64,000 bases of DNA from NCBI RefSeq assembly GCF_023065955.2, contig NW_026623100.1:9522501-9586500 (forward strand). Reading direction: 5' to 3'. The notes below the pieces were generated by a model. That model searched no databases. It worked only from the letters and a program-made list of their open reading frames with translations, and was not told the origin of the DNA. The position numbers and the translations under genes were made by a program. Below, in pieces: positions 1-11,924 of this stretch (position 1 is the first letter of the stretch; every line of letters starts with the position of its first letter). Origin of the DNA: Ursus arctos (Eukaryota; Chordata; Mammalia; Carnivora; Ursidae).

Positions 1-339
1 GTTCAAATAGTGGATTGGCAGCAGGAAAGAAAATGTTTAACATAGAGATAGTAGAACTAGGGAGAGATTTTTTTAAATGGAAAGAATATAATAAAGGAAA
101 AAAGGACCTTAAAAAAGGGAGGGTTTTTTTTTTTTTCTCTCTGTGGACTCTGACTGGTCCTTTTTCACAGCTTAGGAGACTTTTCCCTGAACCTAAATAT
201 TCTCACTGAGCCTTAGATGCATAGCTGTTCTGAGCTTATCAGCCGTCTCACTCTTTTCCTACAAAGACTCTAACTGAATACCTTTTACTAAAACGAGCTA
301 GTTCTCAGGCACTGACTTTTCCCTGGAGGAAATGCAATC
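1..339. other. unassigned A/T-rich DNA
   Basis: No repeat family or gene is recognised. A poly-T run at about 125-136 sits in a purine-rich stretch. The 64-codon frame here has no recognisable sequence. Confidence 0.5.
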
Positions 340-465
340 GAATTCAGTTTGAATATGTGTTGAACACCTAGTGTGTACAAGGCCCTTCAGGGTCTCTGGG
401 TGATATGGGGACAACTTCAACCCGGTCCTTGTCTTTGAAGAAACTCGTAGGGAAGGCAAATGTAT
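340..465 (-). repeat. L2 3' end fragment
   Basis: The plus strand reads like the reverse complement of the L2 LINE 3' terminus: tgaacacctagtgtgtacaa, then gtgatatggggacaac, then a cctggtcc-like gtccttgtcttt and a degraded 'ctcgtagggaaggca'. It is old and diverged. The family call rests on motif order, not on an alignment. Confidence 0.55.
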
Positions 466-1271
466 TAATAAAATATTCCCTTTTTATACCCTTCCAGATT
501 TTGAACAGACTTAAAGCATGTTCATTCCCTCCCTACATTCATCTTTTCTGGTTGAAGAGCCGTATTTAGTTAGTCCTCTTACCACCTTGATCAGACTAGC
601 TGTTCTCCTCTTCCTTCCCTACCATCATAAACATGGCACTGCGGCTTCGTCCAGGAGAAGGAGAATGCCCTCATTCTCTGATAAGGTCCAGCATTTCTAT
701 TTGTTGTGTGGGCCGCAGGGCCTTGTGCTCTCAGAAAGAAATCAATAATGACTTTCACTTTCATATTATTCTCATTGTGGCTTTGAGGGTTTGTTTTTTT
801 AAATTAACCAATAAGTAATTTTGACGTTGGCAATATTAATAAAGCTACAATGCAAGTGTTTTCTAACTATTTTTCCCTTATTGAACTTATTAGCCTCTTC
901 CGGTTTTTGCTGGGGGTGTAGCTTTCCAGTAGGCACCCCCGCAAATACATATGTTTACCCTATTTAGATTTTCCTGTGGATCAGAGTTCTGTGAACAGTC
1001 TTCACTTGTAAAGTATATTCAGGCATACTTTTCAGATTATTATGCCTCCAGGAATTCTGTTCCTGAACCTCTGAAGGAATGTGCACCGTAGCTGTCTTAG
1101 AACTTTTACCGCCCAGGTGAACGTCCTGCATTTGGATCTGTGGATGAAGTTTCCCAAACTAGTGTGAAGTGGACATGTACAGACAAGAGGGAAGGCAGAT
1201 TTCAGCTGAGCCCCTTCTCTCAGAGCAGGACAGTAGGATAGCTTTGGGATGGGCTGATTGCAGATAATGAG
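466..1271. other. unassigned DNA
   Basis: No gene or clear repeat is seen. Two overlapping plus-strand frames at 518-818 are unrelated to known proteins. C-rich, L2-like sequence at 590-640 is too weak to call. Confidence 0.4.
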
Positions 1272-1294
1272 CCCCCCCCCCCCCCCCCGCCCCC
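1272..1294. repeat. poly-C tract
   Basis: Seventeen C are followed by one G and five C. Read on the minus strand this is a long G run. Its length is likely to vary between individuals and it is prone to sequencing error. Confidence 0.9.
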
Positions 1295-2091
1295 TGGAGG
1301 AGCCCTGGCAGGAACAGGGTGATCAGTTGGGAACTGTGACTGAGGGGCATGCATTGCAGATAAGATCAGATGTTTTCCAGGATTCCTGAGTAACTCAGCA
1401 TCTCTGAGTCTGTGAGGACAGGACTGGTGGGTGGTGGGAGAAGTTGAACCTTCCAGCTCCTTAAGTGTCCCTGAAGTTCCCTTTTAGGACCCACACAAAG
1501 ACTTTTGAGGCCAATCTGAAGGTGTAAGGCTATAGACATTTCCTGCACTCTAAGTTGGGGCAGGATTGTCTGCAAAAAGGAAGGCAAAGACCAGCCCAAT
1601 CTTATAGATGGTTGTTTTGGAAGCAGAGGTGGGCTATTAACCTGTTCATCAAAAGAAGGAAAAAAAGTGCACTGCAAAGCTAATAGGGATTAAAAAACAA
1701 ATCAAAACATCTGGCATTCATGTAATTTCTGCTAAACAGCATCTACTTTTTTTTTCTTGAAAACTTAGGGCCTGCATGGGATTGGTAGGGTCTGAGGGTA
1801 GAATTAGGGAGCAGTGCTCTCCTGTGCTGGAAACCCCTTTCCAGCCTCAGACAGGAGCAGGCCTCCAAGTACACTGTGGCAGTTGTAGCTAGCCGAGAGA
1901 TGGAGAGATGGTGAGTCTGAGATTTATTAGTTGGCTACTGTTAGAGGGACAACTGTGGACTTCTGGTCTAGTGCAAAGTTCTGATAGGCCAGTGATGCCC
2001 TTAGAGTCATAGGCCAGGAAGGGACCACTGGTGGTACATTTCATGTCCCTGACTAGAGGCAGGGCCACATCAAAGCCATCTCAGACATTCA
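1295..2091. other. unassigned DNA
   Basis: No gene or named repeat is recognised. A minus-strand frame of 103 codons (1366-1677) has no recognisable domain or signal peptide and looks like a chance opening. Confidence 0.4.
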
Positions 2092-2340
2092 AGAATCTAC
2101 CTGATTCTTCTTCTTTTTTTTTTTTTTTAAGATTTTATTTATTTATTTGATAGAGAGAGAGAGAGAGAGAGCCGGCAAGAGAGGGAACACAGGCAGGGGG
2201 AGTGGGAGAGGAAGAAGCAGGCTCCCAGCGGAGGAGCCCGATGTGGGGCTTGATCCCAGGACTCTGGGATCACGCCCTGAGCCGAAGGCAGACGCTTAAC
2301 GACTGAGCCACCCAGGCGCCCCAGAATCTACCTGATTCTT
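2092..2340 (-). mobile_element. SINEC (tRNA-derived carnivore SINE) with 18-bp TSD
   Basis: The body is about 2110-2322, reversed: the poly-T and aagattttatttatttattt tail comes first and the cacccaggcgcccc head last. A perfect 18-bp TSD, starting agaatctacc and ending ctgattctt, lies at 2092-2109 and 2323-2340. The intact duplication indicates a fairly recent insertion. The GA expansion at 2151-2170 is the usual unstable part of this family. Confidence 0.95.
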
Positions 2341-3865
2341 AAACTGTCCAAAAACGATCCCTCCTTCTGTCAGTTTAATGTTATCAACTCTTTGTGTTAG
2401 GAAATTTAGCTTTAGAGCAAACTCAGATTCTTCATACTTTAGCTCAAAGACCATTTCCTTTGGTTATCATCCTCTCCCTGAGTACCCTTCTTATATTTGA
2501 AAACCAATATGAAATTGGCTTTCAGCTTTCTCTTCTCCCCAGGTGGAATAATTTCAGTTCCAGTCACATGAATTCAGAAGAAAAAGCTTGGTAGGCAAAT
2601 TTAAATCAAGTAAATATAGGTCTTTTTTTAGGGGGGGAAATAGGAGAGAGAGAGAAAAAGGGGGGGGGGAAGAGAAAGAAATGGTTTTTATGCTGATAAT
2701 GTCCCATCTGAAGTTCAGGCTACCTGAAATGAAGTTTTATATTAAGTTTGCATCACTGCCAAATTAATCAGTTGCTGTCCATTCCCGTTCTAGTGGGAGC
2801 TGGAGTTTACTTTTCTTTGTAAGTCTTATGGATTTCCTTTGTGAATTTAAAAGTAATTGTGTGAATTGAAGAGATTTAGGAGCTGTGGAGAGAAACAAGA
2901 TTGTGGAGTAAGGATTCCTTACTTTTGCCAAAACCTCAACCCTCTTTGGAACAGAAGTTATTAATCTTTGGGGAGAGTCACAGACCCATTTGAAAATCTG
3001 ATAAAAGCTGAAAATCCTTTCCTAGAAAAAAAAATATGTATATACAGGAACCATGCCATATAATTTCATTGAGTCCCTGGACCTCGGATTCTAATCCCCA
3101 AACCTAAAATAGGCTGCATTTTAGTCAAAGGTGAAAATGAATCATTTTGCATAAAACTCTTAATTTATAAAAAGAAAGGAAAAAGTGAATTTTCGTTTTT
3201 ATAAAAGGGTAAAGTAAAACAGATTCCTATTGAAGTATAGTTCTCTGTGACATAATTGGATATTTAATTTAATTTAAATTGAAAATGCCTTTTCATTTCT
3301 GAAGTATTCCCACCAGAAATCCTCAATATCTAGTAGAATTTAATTTTGAATAAGAGTTGATGTTAACCTCCTCCTTACAATGCAGTGAGCTGTGTAAAGA
3401 AACCTTGGCCAGGCACCAGAATAATGGATTTTTCTCTTGCTTCTGCCCCAGGCTGGTTGTATGGACCTGGGTTCATCTGTCACCTTCCTGCGCTTTCTTA
3501 TCAGTAAAATGCTGCTTTCAGAAACTGTTACTTAGCTTTGTTTTCTGTATTTTAGTTTTCCATCTTCATGGCCGTACTTTTCCAGAATTTAGTGAGATGT
3601 TCCTTGATGTACCACTTTTATAATTTAATGGGCGGCTTGACAAAAATGAGTGGAGGAAAGGGTGTAAGGAGGTCTTGGCACAAAGGGCTGCCACCGTAAT
3701 TGTTCATCAAAGCTCCTGTGTCACTCATCCATCTTAGCCAACTGGGTTCCAAACATTGTGACGTAAGATGGAAATTCCAATGTCTCCTCACTCCTAGCCC
3801 ACATACGTGCTTTAAGGAAACACGATGTATGAGAAATCAGATTTCCTAAACAATTTCTCTCATTT
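2341..3865. other. unassigned DNA with a purine-rich tract
   Basis: A purine low-complexity stretch of G and GA runs occupies about 2631-2680. The rest is A/T-rich with no named family. The 88-codon frame at 3357-3623 is unrecognised. Confidence 0.4.
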
Positions 3866-4453
3866 TGACATATGCAGGCTGGGTCCGAGGACCCAGAGCC
3901 AGTCCCACAGGACCAGCCAAGAGGATTCTTGGCTTCGCACAGGATGGAAATCCATCTCCAGCCTGGAGGAAGTGAGAGCAGAGTTTATTGAATAGTGTAA
4001 GGGTTAGGGTATATCAGACATAATGTCTGGGAGACTCAGAAAGGAAAATGAGTCTCCCGGTCACTTGGGGTTAGAGGTTTATATTGGAAAGCGGGTCAGG
4101 ACATGTGTTCCTTCAGGAATCCAGGGTAGGGGTCTGATCAGAGGCGAGTGGCAGGTGAATAGGTGTCATTTCCTAAGTCATCGAAGGTAAGGGGGTATTG
4201 ATACCAGCATCAGCCGAGGTTTTGTTTGAAGCTAATATCCTGGAACATGTTTGGGATCTGGCTCTTCTTAGGTGTTATCAGGTGTTTGGGGGCCTTAGGA
4301 TGAAACTCAGAGAATGATGAACTTTATTGTTTTCCCCTTGGAGTGAGAACATAGCTTCTTTGTTCTACTCAGATGCAAAATACAGAACATGAGTAAATGG
4401 GGCCTAGCAGAAAAACAGCAGAGGTGGAGCCTTTCTAAAAATGCAGTCCCTCA
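3866..4453 (-). mobile_element. solo LTR of an endogenous retrovirus (ERV1/gammaretrovirus-like), reversed
   Basis: The segment starts tgacata and ends ccctca, so it has TGA...TCA ends. On the minus strand a TATAAA-like box (4078-4083) next to ccaat lies about 90 bp upstream of an AATAAA poly(A) signal (3984-3989). That spacing fits a short R region and a gammaretrovirus-type U3-R-U5 order. There is no internal gag, pol or env nearby, so it is a solo LTR. The flanking four bases (attt and tttt) match imperfectly. Boundaries are uncertain by a few bases and the family name is not resolved. Confidence 0.6.
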
Positions 4454-4457
4454 TTTT

Positions 4458-5984
4458 CCCTAATCTCAATTTCAGTCCCACGAGATGAGCAAAATGCCAT
4501 AGGAAGTGACTTGATTTTTGGAGAACTACTTTATACGTATATTTCCAAGATCAGTATTGGCACCTATAGATTTGAAATTGGAAGATCTGCTGTCGTTGCT
4601 AGTATTTCATGAGCAGAGATACCCTGTGCAGGTGTTTAGTCCATGTGGCTGGACAATTTGATAGATTGTTTCATGTTTCCTGCTTTGTGTGATACTTAAG
4701 AATATTCAATTGTACGCCAATTCATTGGGGTTGAAATGAGACATCAATGATTCGGTGGGCCTGGTGGATTCCAGCTTCAAGTCAGATGTGTATTGCTCAC
4801 TAGCCTAACTGACTGTCAAGAGAAAAGACCCAAAGAGCGTGGTGAAACAAACTCAAGTTTACCTGAGAATAAGAGTAGGCCAATGTGATTCCCAGGTTAA
4901 GGATGCCTTCTTGGTTGGGCCCACATACTCTTGGAGGAACCAAGTGGAAAATGTTAATATTCCCTTAGCGGTTGAAGCTATATATTTCAGGTGGTACATT
5001 ATTAATCCTCACCACCTTGAACTGCAATCAGATAATAGGATTCCTTAGTGTCACCACAGTGCGGTAGGGCTGCATCATGATACGCATCATCATTGGCCCT
5101 GGTACAGTGTTACGTGTGTTACAACTTGGAAAGGCAACGTGTCTGTAGTCTCCGTTGGTACCAAAGGGTGGATTGGGGAGAAGGTGTTCAAACAGATCTC
5201 ATTAATCAGTCTTCCATTTCTGCAGTGTGATGACAAATGTCAGCTTTTGCATTTCTTTCATACTCAGTTGCTGAATGAAATCTCCACACTTGGAAGAGAT
5301 CCTTCACAGTTGCAGGCGCAGCAGTGAAAAATCATTTCCATTTTTCACTGGTCAGAGAGACAAAAGGTGGTCAGGTTGGGCAGAGACAGGTTTGACATGA
5401 ATGCTGAAGTGCCCCGCTCGTGAAGGAGAGCAGGTGATCTGTGGATCGTGGCAGCGATTACTCATGCTTTTAGCGGCGTGCCTTTCATCCCTGCAATTAG
5501 CTTCTTGTCTGTGAGTGTTTGGACACAGAATCTGTGGTTGTCATGCAGTCAGTGTCAAAATCACTCAACGCTGTGCTCACTTTTGTGCTTGAGTACACTT
5601 ATTGATGAGCACACAGGTGTTAAATTAGATTGGTTTCAATCCATTGTGTGAAGTGGCCAGACACCCACTAATCCTTCTCTTGCTAAGGTTTCTGAAGTCT
5701 AGGTTACAGGAAAATGAAGAGTGATCAGATAGTTTTAATCAAATTGGAATTATGAAGATTCACTTAATTTAAAAAATCCCATCACATTTCACCTAAGGGG
5801 AAAAAAAATAAAAACAACCTGTGGTAGAAAATAGGCATTTAGATAAAACTTATACATTTTACATTTGTAAATGTATAAGTGCATTTGACTTTCACTTACC
5901 TCCATTGTATTAACATAATTTGTACATATTCAACATCTAAACTCCCTCACTCCCCAGCTCAGAAAATCACAGGTGAAATTGTTC
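4458..5984. other. unassigned DNA with several CpGs
   Basis: The part from about 4725 to 5650 has mixed composition and more CpG than its surroundings. It might be an old LTR or DNA transposon, but no family is recognised. The open frames there (69, 62 and 67 codons) are not related to each other or to known proteins. Confidence 0.35.
5848..5880. repeat. 12-bp perfect inverted repeat
   Basis: acttatacattt (5848-5859) pairs exactly with aaatgtataagt (5869-5880) across a 9-base spacer. The element is A/T-rich. No transposon body is evident around it. Confidence 0.85.
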
Positions 5985-6300
5985 TTTAGGAGTTATGTTT
6001 AAATGCAAATTAGAAAGGCAGCTTCAGAAATGCAGGAGCATTTCTGCTCCTTGGGGCATCTCGGGTGCTTTGGCTCCTGGCTCAATACGGGCTCTTATTA
6101 TTGAAATGGCTCATTACTGCTTGCATTCCAGAAGAAGAACCCTCTGCAGGCACCCCTGCCCCAGAGCAGGCCACAACAAAGGGCCGGCATACAAGCAGGC
6201 AAACTAATTAAAACAATAGCTGCGGAGGCAGAATAGAAATTGGAGACCTGTACCTGTAGCAATAATTTTCCATTAAAGGTCTCATTTCTTTAAAAAATGA
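5985..6300. promoter_or_regulatory. candidate conserved enhancer-like element
   Basis: This non-repetitive stretch packs recognisable factor-type sites: a TCF/SOX-like acaaag (6176-6181), a homeodomain core ctaatta followed by SOX-like aacaatag (about 6204-6219), and gcaataattttccattaaa downstream. Such clustering without an open frame is typical of conserved non-coding elements in mammals. Conservation cannot be measured here. Confidence 0.25.
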
Positions 6301-7319
6301 AGATTACCTAGAAAGGGGAAAACATTGAGAATTAGAATTAGGCAATTAGGGCTTATACAGTGCCATTTTGAATACCCAGGTTGAAACAGAATTATTTCAG
6401 TGGACCTGAATTTGTGATTACAATTCTGTGCAGCACAGATTTGGGGGTATCAAACCTAGTAGAAATTTGGGTCCATTTTAAATGATTCCCGCCACCCCCC
6501 CCACCCCCAACCCCCCACCCCCGCTCTGTGCATAGAGTAGAATAAAATGTAGCCCTCTGTCCAAGGTGTCAGTCTGAACTTATGGGTAAGAAAGAGTCAA
6601 GAAGAAGCATTCTGCATTGATGTAGGTGGTGGGAAAATGGAGCCAGGACAACTTGCTTATCTGCTTCCATTGTCTACCCTGTATTGAGCAGAATTTCCAC
6701 AGACTAGAAGTCCTGAGGATCTATGTTTTCCCTCCTCAAATCTCATCTTCACAAAGAAGTATTTTTCTAGTGAGTGGGTGGACTGCTTTTTAGCTGCATC
6801 TGTGCCATGAGAACAAAACACAGGGCCCCAGTTAGTGAGAGGTAAGTGCTACTAGTGAATGCTTAAGAAGAACAACTTTATCAATGTAGAGCTAAAGGTC
6901 CTGTGAATTTAAATGTTTAGAAATTATACAAGACATATCAGAAAAAAAATTAAAATTGTCATATGTTGTTTTGGGGTCCATTTCTGATCAGATCAAGTAT
7001 GTCAAAAAGCATACTATTGCACTAAATAGAATCGCCAAAGGAGAAAAGCTTGTGTGTTTATTTACACCTAACCATTTGTAGTTGTTGAGGCATAGCTTGT
7101 TATGATGGTGCCGATCATAGGCAATGCAGTATTTCTGTTGAGCTTAACTGGCTAGAGCTATAGCTAGAAAGAGTAGCTTCCACCTCTAGGAGCTGGCTGA
7201 GGAGTGGTGAGAAGGAGTTTGGAACAGATCTTTGCCTCCTTCTGTTTTTTTATTGGCTGGGCTTAAAGTCTACGATCATTCACAATCCTTTTTAACCTGT
7301 TATAAAGTCTTTCTATCAC
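6301..7319. other. unassigned DNA around a C-rich tract
   Basis: Apart from the C tract at 6495-6522 no repeat family is recognised. No open frame of note occurs. Confidence 0.4.
6495..6522 (-). other. G-quadruplex-capable tract
   Basis: The minus strand carries four G runs of 8, 5, 6 and 5 bases (6495-6502, 6504-6508, 6511-6516, 6518-6522) separated by loops of 1, 2 and 1 bases. This meets the usual quadruplex rule with very short loops. Function is unknown. Confidence 0.75.
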
Positions 7320-7490
7320 TTACCACTGTCTGTTATTATCTTACTCATTTTCTGGTTTATTGCCTGCCTCCTTGATATATTAAGGAGACTGTATCTGTCT
7401 TATTTACTGTTGTATCCTGGGTACCTACAGCAGTGCCAGACATCCAGTAAAGGGCCAATAACTATTTGTCAAATGAATGAAAATACCATC
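7320..7490 (+). repeat. L2 3' end fragment
   Basis: It follows the L2 3' terminal order: cttaccactgtctgttatta, then tttactgttgtatcctggg, then cagcagtgccagacatccag, then aactatttgtcaaatgaatg. It is truncated at the 5' side, as L2 copies usually are. Confidence 0.7.
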
Positions 7491-8439
7491 CATAATGAAA
7501 AGCAGGGTAAAATATTCTATGAAACTCTGCATGGTGTCATTGTTTGTCTTTATCTGACACCTCCTCCCCACTGCCTACCATGATTCCCATAAAATTACAG
7601 GAAAGGACATTGCTTGAGGCTTACCTGAATCAAGAGCTAAGCTACTCTTCAGCAGCTCTGGATATAAGTACTTCTTTTGAACTTGCTCCTGTTCAGCTCT
7701 TCTTGCTAAGCAAGCAGGGTAGACATGTGGATGACCAAGGAGCCAGCCTGTGTCTTCTGAGCCTGCCACACTCCTTGTAGCCTCTGCACTAGACCCTCTT
7801 TGACCCCAGCTCCGGGGCTTGGTGTATATTCTGGGTGACACCAGTGTGGTAGCCTCCCATTCTTAGCGCCCAGTAGATTTATCAGTGCCATTAGCCTCCG
7901 GCAAGTGGCCGGCTGGTGTTAAGGTGGGACACTTCTGTGCCACTGGAAAGGACACTAGCTTGATGTGCATCTCTAATTTGAGTTGTTTCACCTGTTCATG
8001 GATTTAGTCATCTTCTATCTTTACAATGTACAGGCATGTCGAATTCTTTTGGTTTTCTGCTCATGATTTAGACAGTGGAAATCAATCCAAATCATTTTTT
8101 TTCCACCATAAAGTTTTGTTAACAGAGCCTCAAGATATGTTTCCAGATCAATCATACTGAGCCGAAACCTCCGACCAATATATTTTTGTTGTTCATTTTT
8201 TGGTTTGGCCCTGGGCCTGACTCCCCAGTATAGGGCTAGATCATGAGTTATTATTTAAACCAAAATGGCCTTCAAATTATATTTTATGATCATATTACCC
8301 TGCTTAAAGTTTTCAGTACAAGATGGATCAAACACTACATGTTCAGTCAACAGTGGACTCCACAGTGTGGATTACACAAAATAAATTTAAGTCATGTTTT
8401 TTTAATATATATATGTCAAGGAGCTTTCAACCTCAAGAG
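7491..8439. other. unassigned DNA
   Basis: Overlapping open frames lie on both strands at 7544-7891 (78, 88 and 61 codons). None resembles a known protein. No splice-flanked exon stands out. Confidence 0.4.
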
Positions 8440-9850
8440 GAGACATGACATTTGCATTTAGTAGTGGGTTGTGGTTTTGGAGTAGTTGGAGATAATTTTG
8501 ATTGGAGAGAAAAAGTTAGATTGTGGAGGGATTGAAAGTCAGCCAGAAGTTTGAGTCTGGATATTTTCTTGGGCAGAGTGGGAACCGTAATCAGTTCAGG
8601 AAATGGGAAAAGATGTTGTGGAATTTAAATCTTAGGAAGATTATTCTGGGGGTAACATAATGGAGTGAAGAGGGAGAAACAGGAAAATGTCTGAATTAAG
8701 GGACTGTTGCAGGAAACAAGTACTGGTGGATGAAGGACTGGGCTGACAGAGTGGAGAAGAATGGACGAGCATAAAATGAAGGAACTGTGAGATGTCTTGA
8801 AGGAAGCGATAGGCCGTGGAGATGCTCTGGTTGGCTGAGGGGAAGGGACAACAAATTAGAGAAGATGTTGATCCTGTGACTTAGTAAAGGAAGGGCTGTT
8901 CGTACAAATGGGGCTGGTAGAATTGCTATGAGAGCGTGTTAGGTATTTATAGCACTCTGTGGATGTGAAGACCATTTGATTGTTATGACCACCCTGTGGA
9001 CTAGGCAGGAAAGATCTTTTGACTTTCATATTATAAATGTAGTTGCTCAGAGAGCTCAGAAAATGCAAGGCACATGGCTAATAGAGTGGAGAAGCTGGCA
9101 TGGAGCCTGGGACCTCTTCAAGAATGTGATAAATTCTCATCTGAATATGTTGAATTTGAGATGATGGTGGAAAATTCAAGTGGAATGCTGAGGAAGCATT
9201 TGGAGATACAGTGTAGGTGCTTGAGATGGGAGTCCTCAACATGGTAATTAAACCAATGAAACAATCATTGAATCTCTTTGGGAAAGAGTTAGAAAAAGAA
9301 GAGTAGGAGGCCAAGAAATTCTGCATTGAAGACCCTGCATCATCAGGGGACAGCCGAAGAGACCAGTAGGGAGTACCTATAGAAGAAAGAGAAAAAAGGA
9401 TGTGTAGTATCTTAGAAGTGAAGGAAAGGGAGCATGTCAATAAGGAGAGGGGTGGTGTCAGGATGCCTTGAAGGGTTATGAAGAGGCTTATTTACTTGTT
9501 AAAAGAAGGTCATTGTTGACATTTGTGAGAGTAGTAAAAATAGTTGGGTAGGAACCTGAGCCAGGTGGTGAAAGATTTCAAAGTGAATGAGTGGGTGATG
9601 ATGAAATAGAGATTTTGATTTTAAACCAACATTAATCATGAATAATGACAGAAGGAGGGAGATGGCATCTAGAGAAGCAGTAGGACCAAGCAGTGGGTTT
9701 TTCAAGCTATGGAAGATCTTTGGTTGTTTGAAAGGGAAAGGAAAGGAAGTACTGGCAGAAGAGAGAGTCAAAATGATGGGCAAGAAAGAGAAGGGGTAGT
9801 CTCTGGGTCACAGGAGCAGGTTACTCTTCAGAAGGTGGGAACACTTCATC
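8440..9850 (-). repeat. antisense L2 LINE (ORF2/3' region), split by a MIR
   Basis: The plus strand follows the reverse complement of L2 over a long distance. The region ending agattattctgg (about 8630-8650) matches the '...atcactctgg' part. Then 'tttgagatgatggtgga ... gcatttggagatacag' and 'tcatcaggggacagccgaag' match its reverse-transcriptase part. Reading frames are broken many times. A MIR at about 8940-9115 interrupts it. It is ancient and inactive. Confidence 0.55.
8940..9115 (-). repeat. MIR nested in L2
   Basis: Core matches are ttgttatgaccaccctgtgg, then gttgctcagagagctcagaa, then gcaaggcacatggctaatag and a following gagcctggga. These correspond to the reversed MIR sequence around the 'gaggctcagagaggttaagt' core. 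Its place inside the L2 shows that it inserted later. Confidence 0.6.
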
Positions 9851-10339
9851 CTTCAGGACTGTAAGGAGGTGACTCCAGTTTATTGTCAGCTGTACAGTAA
9901 GTGCCCCAAAGGAAATATGTGGAGCACACCTTTTCAAGTCTGTGCCTTTGGCCATTTTCTTCCTTTTCTTCCCTATCAGGAAATTTCTTCACCTCTCACA
10001 GAGATGCACCATTCGTACACTATTATACACTGTTATATTTCTTCTCAGTTCAAAGAGAAGTACAAAAACTGAGACTGAGGTAGATAATACCTATAAATGT
10101 TTAGTGGTCCTTGAGAGGAAAACATTATATAAATGTATGGTACTGTTGTGATAATTCTGTGTATGATTTCAAGGATCCTAATTATAAAAAATGATAAATA
10201 GATATTCAGGCTTAGAAATACTAAAATTATTTGATTTGGTAGGTGTTATTAATTTTTAAATATGGCTCTAGATTTGGTAGAAATGGTATGGATTTTCAGC
10301 TTACTAACTTTCTATTAATAAAACATAATCTGTCCTCAT
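9851..10339. other. unassigned A/T-rich DNA
   Basis: Three overlapping plus-strand frames (9869-10151) exist because stops are sparse in this C/T-rich patch. No protein family is recognised. Confidence 0.4.
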
Positions 10340-10565
10340 AGACAAATTGTTTTTATTAAGATTTTATTTATTTATTTATTTGTCAGAGAGAAAGAGAGAA
10401 AGAGGACAAACAGGGGGAGCAGCAGGCAGAGCAGGCAGAGGGAGAAGCAGGCTCCCTTCTGAGCAGGGAGCCTGATGTGGGACTCGATCCCAGGACCCTG
10501 GGATCATGACCTGAACCAAAGGCAGGTGCTTAACTGACTGAGCCACCCAGGCATCCCAGACAAGG
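10340..10565 (-). mobile_element. older SINEC copy
   Basis: The reversed body at about 10347-10558 runs from aagattttatttatttattt to gccacccaggcatccc. Its middle (gggagcagcaggcagagcag, then agcagggagcctgatg) is of the older SINEC type, unlike the 'gacagccagcgagagaggg' copies elsewhere here. Only a short agacaa duplication remains (10340-10345 and 10559-10564). Confidence 0.9.
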
Positions 10566-11924
10566 CAGTTAAAGCTTCCCCCTCCACCCCATATACAGAT
10601 AGAGTTGTCCAAACATGGGTCTTTCCACCAATTAGTACATTTGTTTCTAGGTAAATTGAGGTCACTGTTCACCAAAAGGGAAACTGCATGTTTGCATTGT
10701 CTCTGAAGGTGGTAAAGGGAGTGGAGTTATCCTGTGGCCAGCCATCCATGGGGTCTTGAATAAGAGATGTGGCATGTACACCTGAAGGGTGCCTGGTGGG
10801 CATGCCCTCACCTTTGTACCCTCACATAGGGCAGAACATACATCAGAAATCTGCTCCCACTCTATTCTTAATCTGGATCTTAGGAAGACAGCGAGGCTGT
10901 AGGGCGGGAAGAAGTTCACTCTAACTCTAGGGCCTGTGTTCTTTCTACTGCCCCTCTCCCTTGCTTCATTTTCTATCCCATCTCACTTATGACCCTGAAG
11001 CATCTGAATCTTTTCTTTTGCAATGGAACATTGCTAAATTTTGATACATAGTTAAGAGGGTATTGTTTTAGCTGCCTTAGAAGTGGGGAACAAAGAATAG
11101 AGGGAAATAAAGGCTGAAAAAAGGGTAATGGGAAAATTGTACAAACCCATCCCTGGCCAGAGCTCTCAGGGCTTCCCATAGGTATTTTATGACAAGCCTA
11201 GCCTCCTCTAGGCCACTTAGCTCCTTGCTGCTCACTTTGTGTTTTACCCGTTACTCATATATGTTGAGGGCATTCCTGCTCCTAGTTTCTTGATGTTACT
11301 GCATGCTAAATTATTCCAGGGCAGTCTCAAATCCAAGTTGTACCAAAGCAGAAATGTCAACTGAATTATCTTTAATGAAATCATTTTCTTTTTTAATCAT
11401 AGAGTCAACCAAAGGGAAAAAAAAGATTTGCTTTAATTGCAGGCACTTGGAATACCCAGCCTGAGGTTAAATATCCTTTCATCTTGCATGATTGTGACAG
11501 AGAGAGTAGGCATTCTTAACTCTGTAAATGCTTATGGTTTGGGAATAATTAAATTGGGTTAGGGAAGCAAAATGAAGGAAATGCATGGTTGAAAGGAAAA
11601 TAGAATCCCCATCAGTTAAAGGCAAAAGGAGGTTTTAAAAACTGATGGAAATGAAGTTGATTGCTTGCCAAGTTGGGTACACACAAGACCCTGAAGCACA
11701 GAGCTGGAAGAACGAGTAGTGATGCAAACAAAGGTTGTGTAGCATAAAGGAAGGAAGAGTTCATTCCTACCGGGGGTTGGGGGGTCAGGAACCGGTCTTC
11801 TCAGCTGAGTGAGCCTCGAGAGGAGGACGAGTGTAAGAACGTTTAAGGTTAAGGGGATATAAGGGAAAACCACAGATGGGACTGTGTAAGCATATATTGT
11901 TGTGTTCAGGGAACACAGAATGAT
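10566..11924. other. unassigned DNA
   Basis: Minus-strand frames at 10662-10919 (85 codons) and 11616-11873 (85 codons) are unrecognised. Sequence after 11760 may be the diverged start of the L2 that follows. Confidence 0.35.

Noticed and set aside
3859..4457. An 8-bp direct repeat ctcatttt (3859-3866 and 4450-4457) as the LTR target duplication.
   Set aside because: It overlaps the LTR ends and would leave an element without TG...CA termini; retroviral duplications of this class are 4-6 bp, so TGA...TCA ends were preferred.
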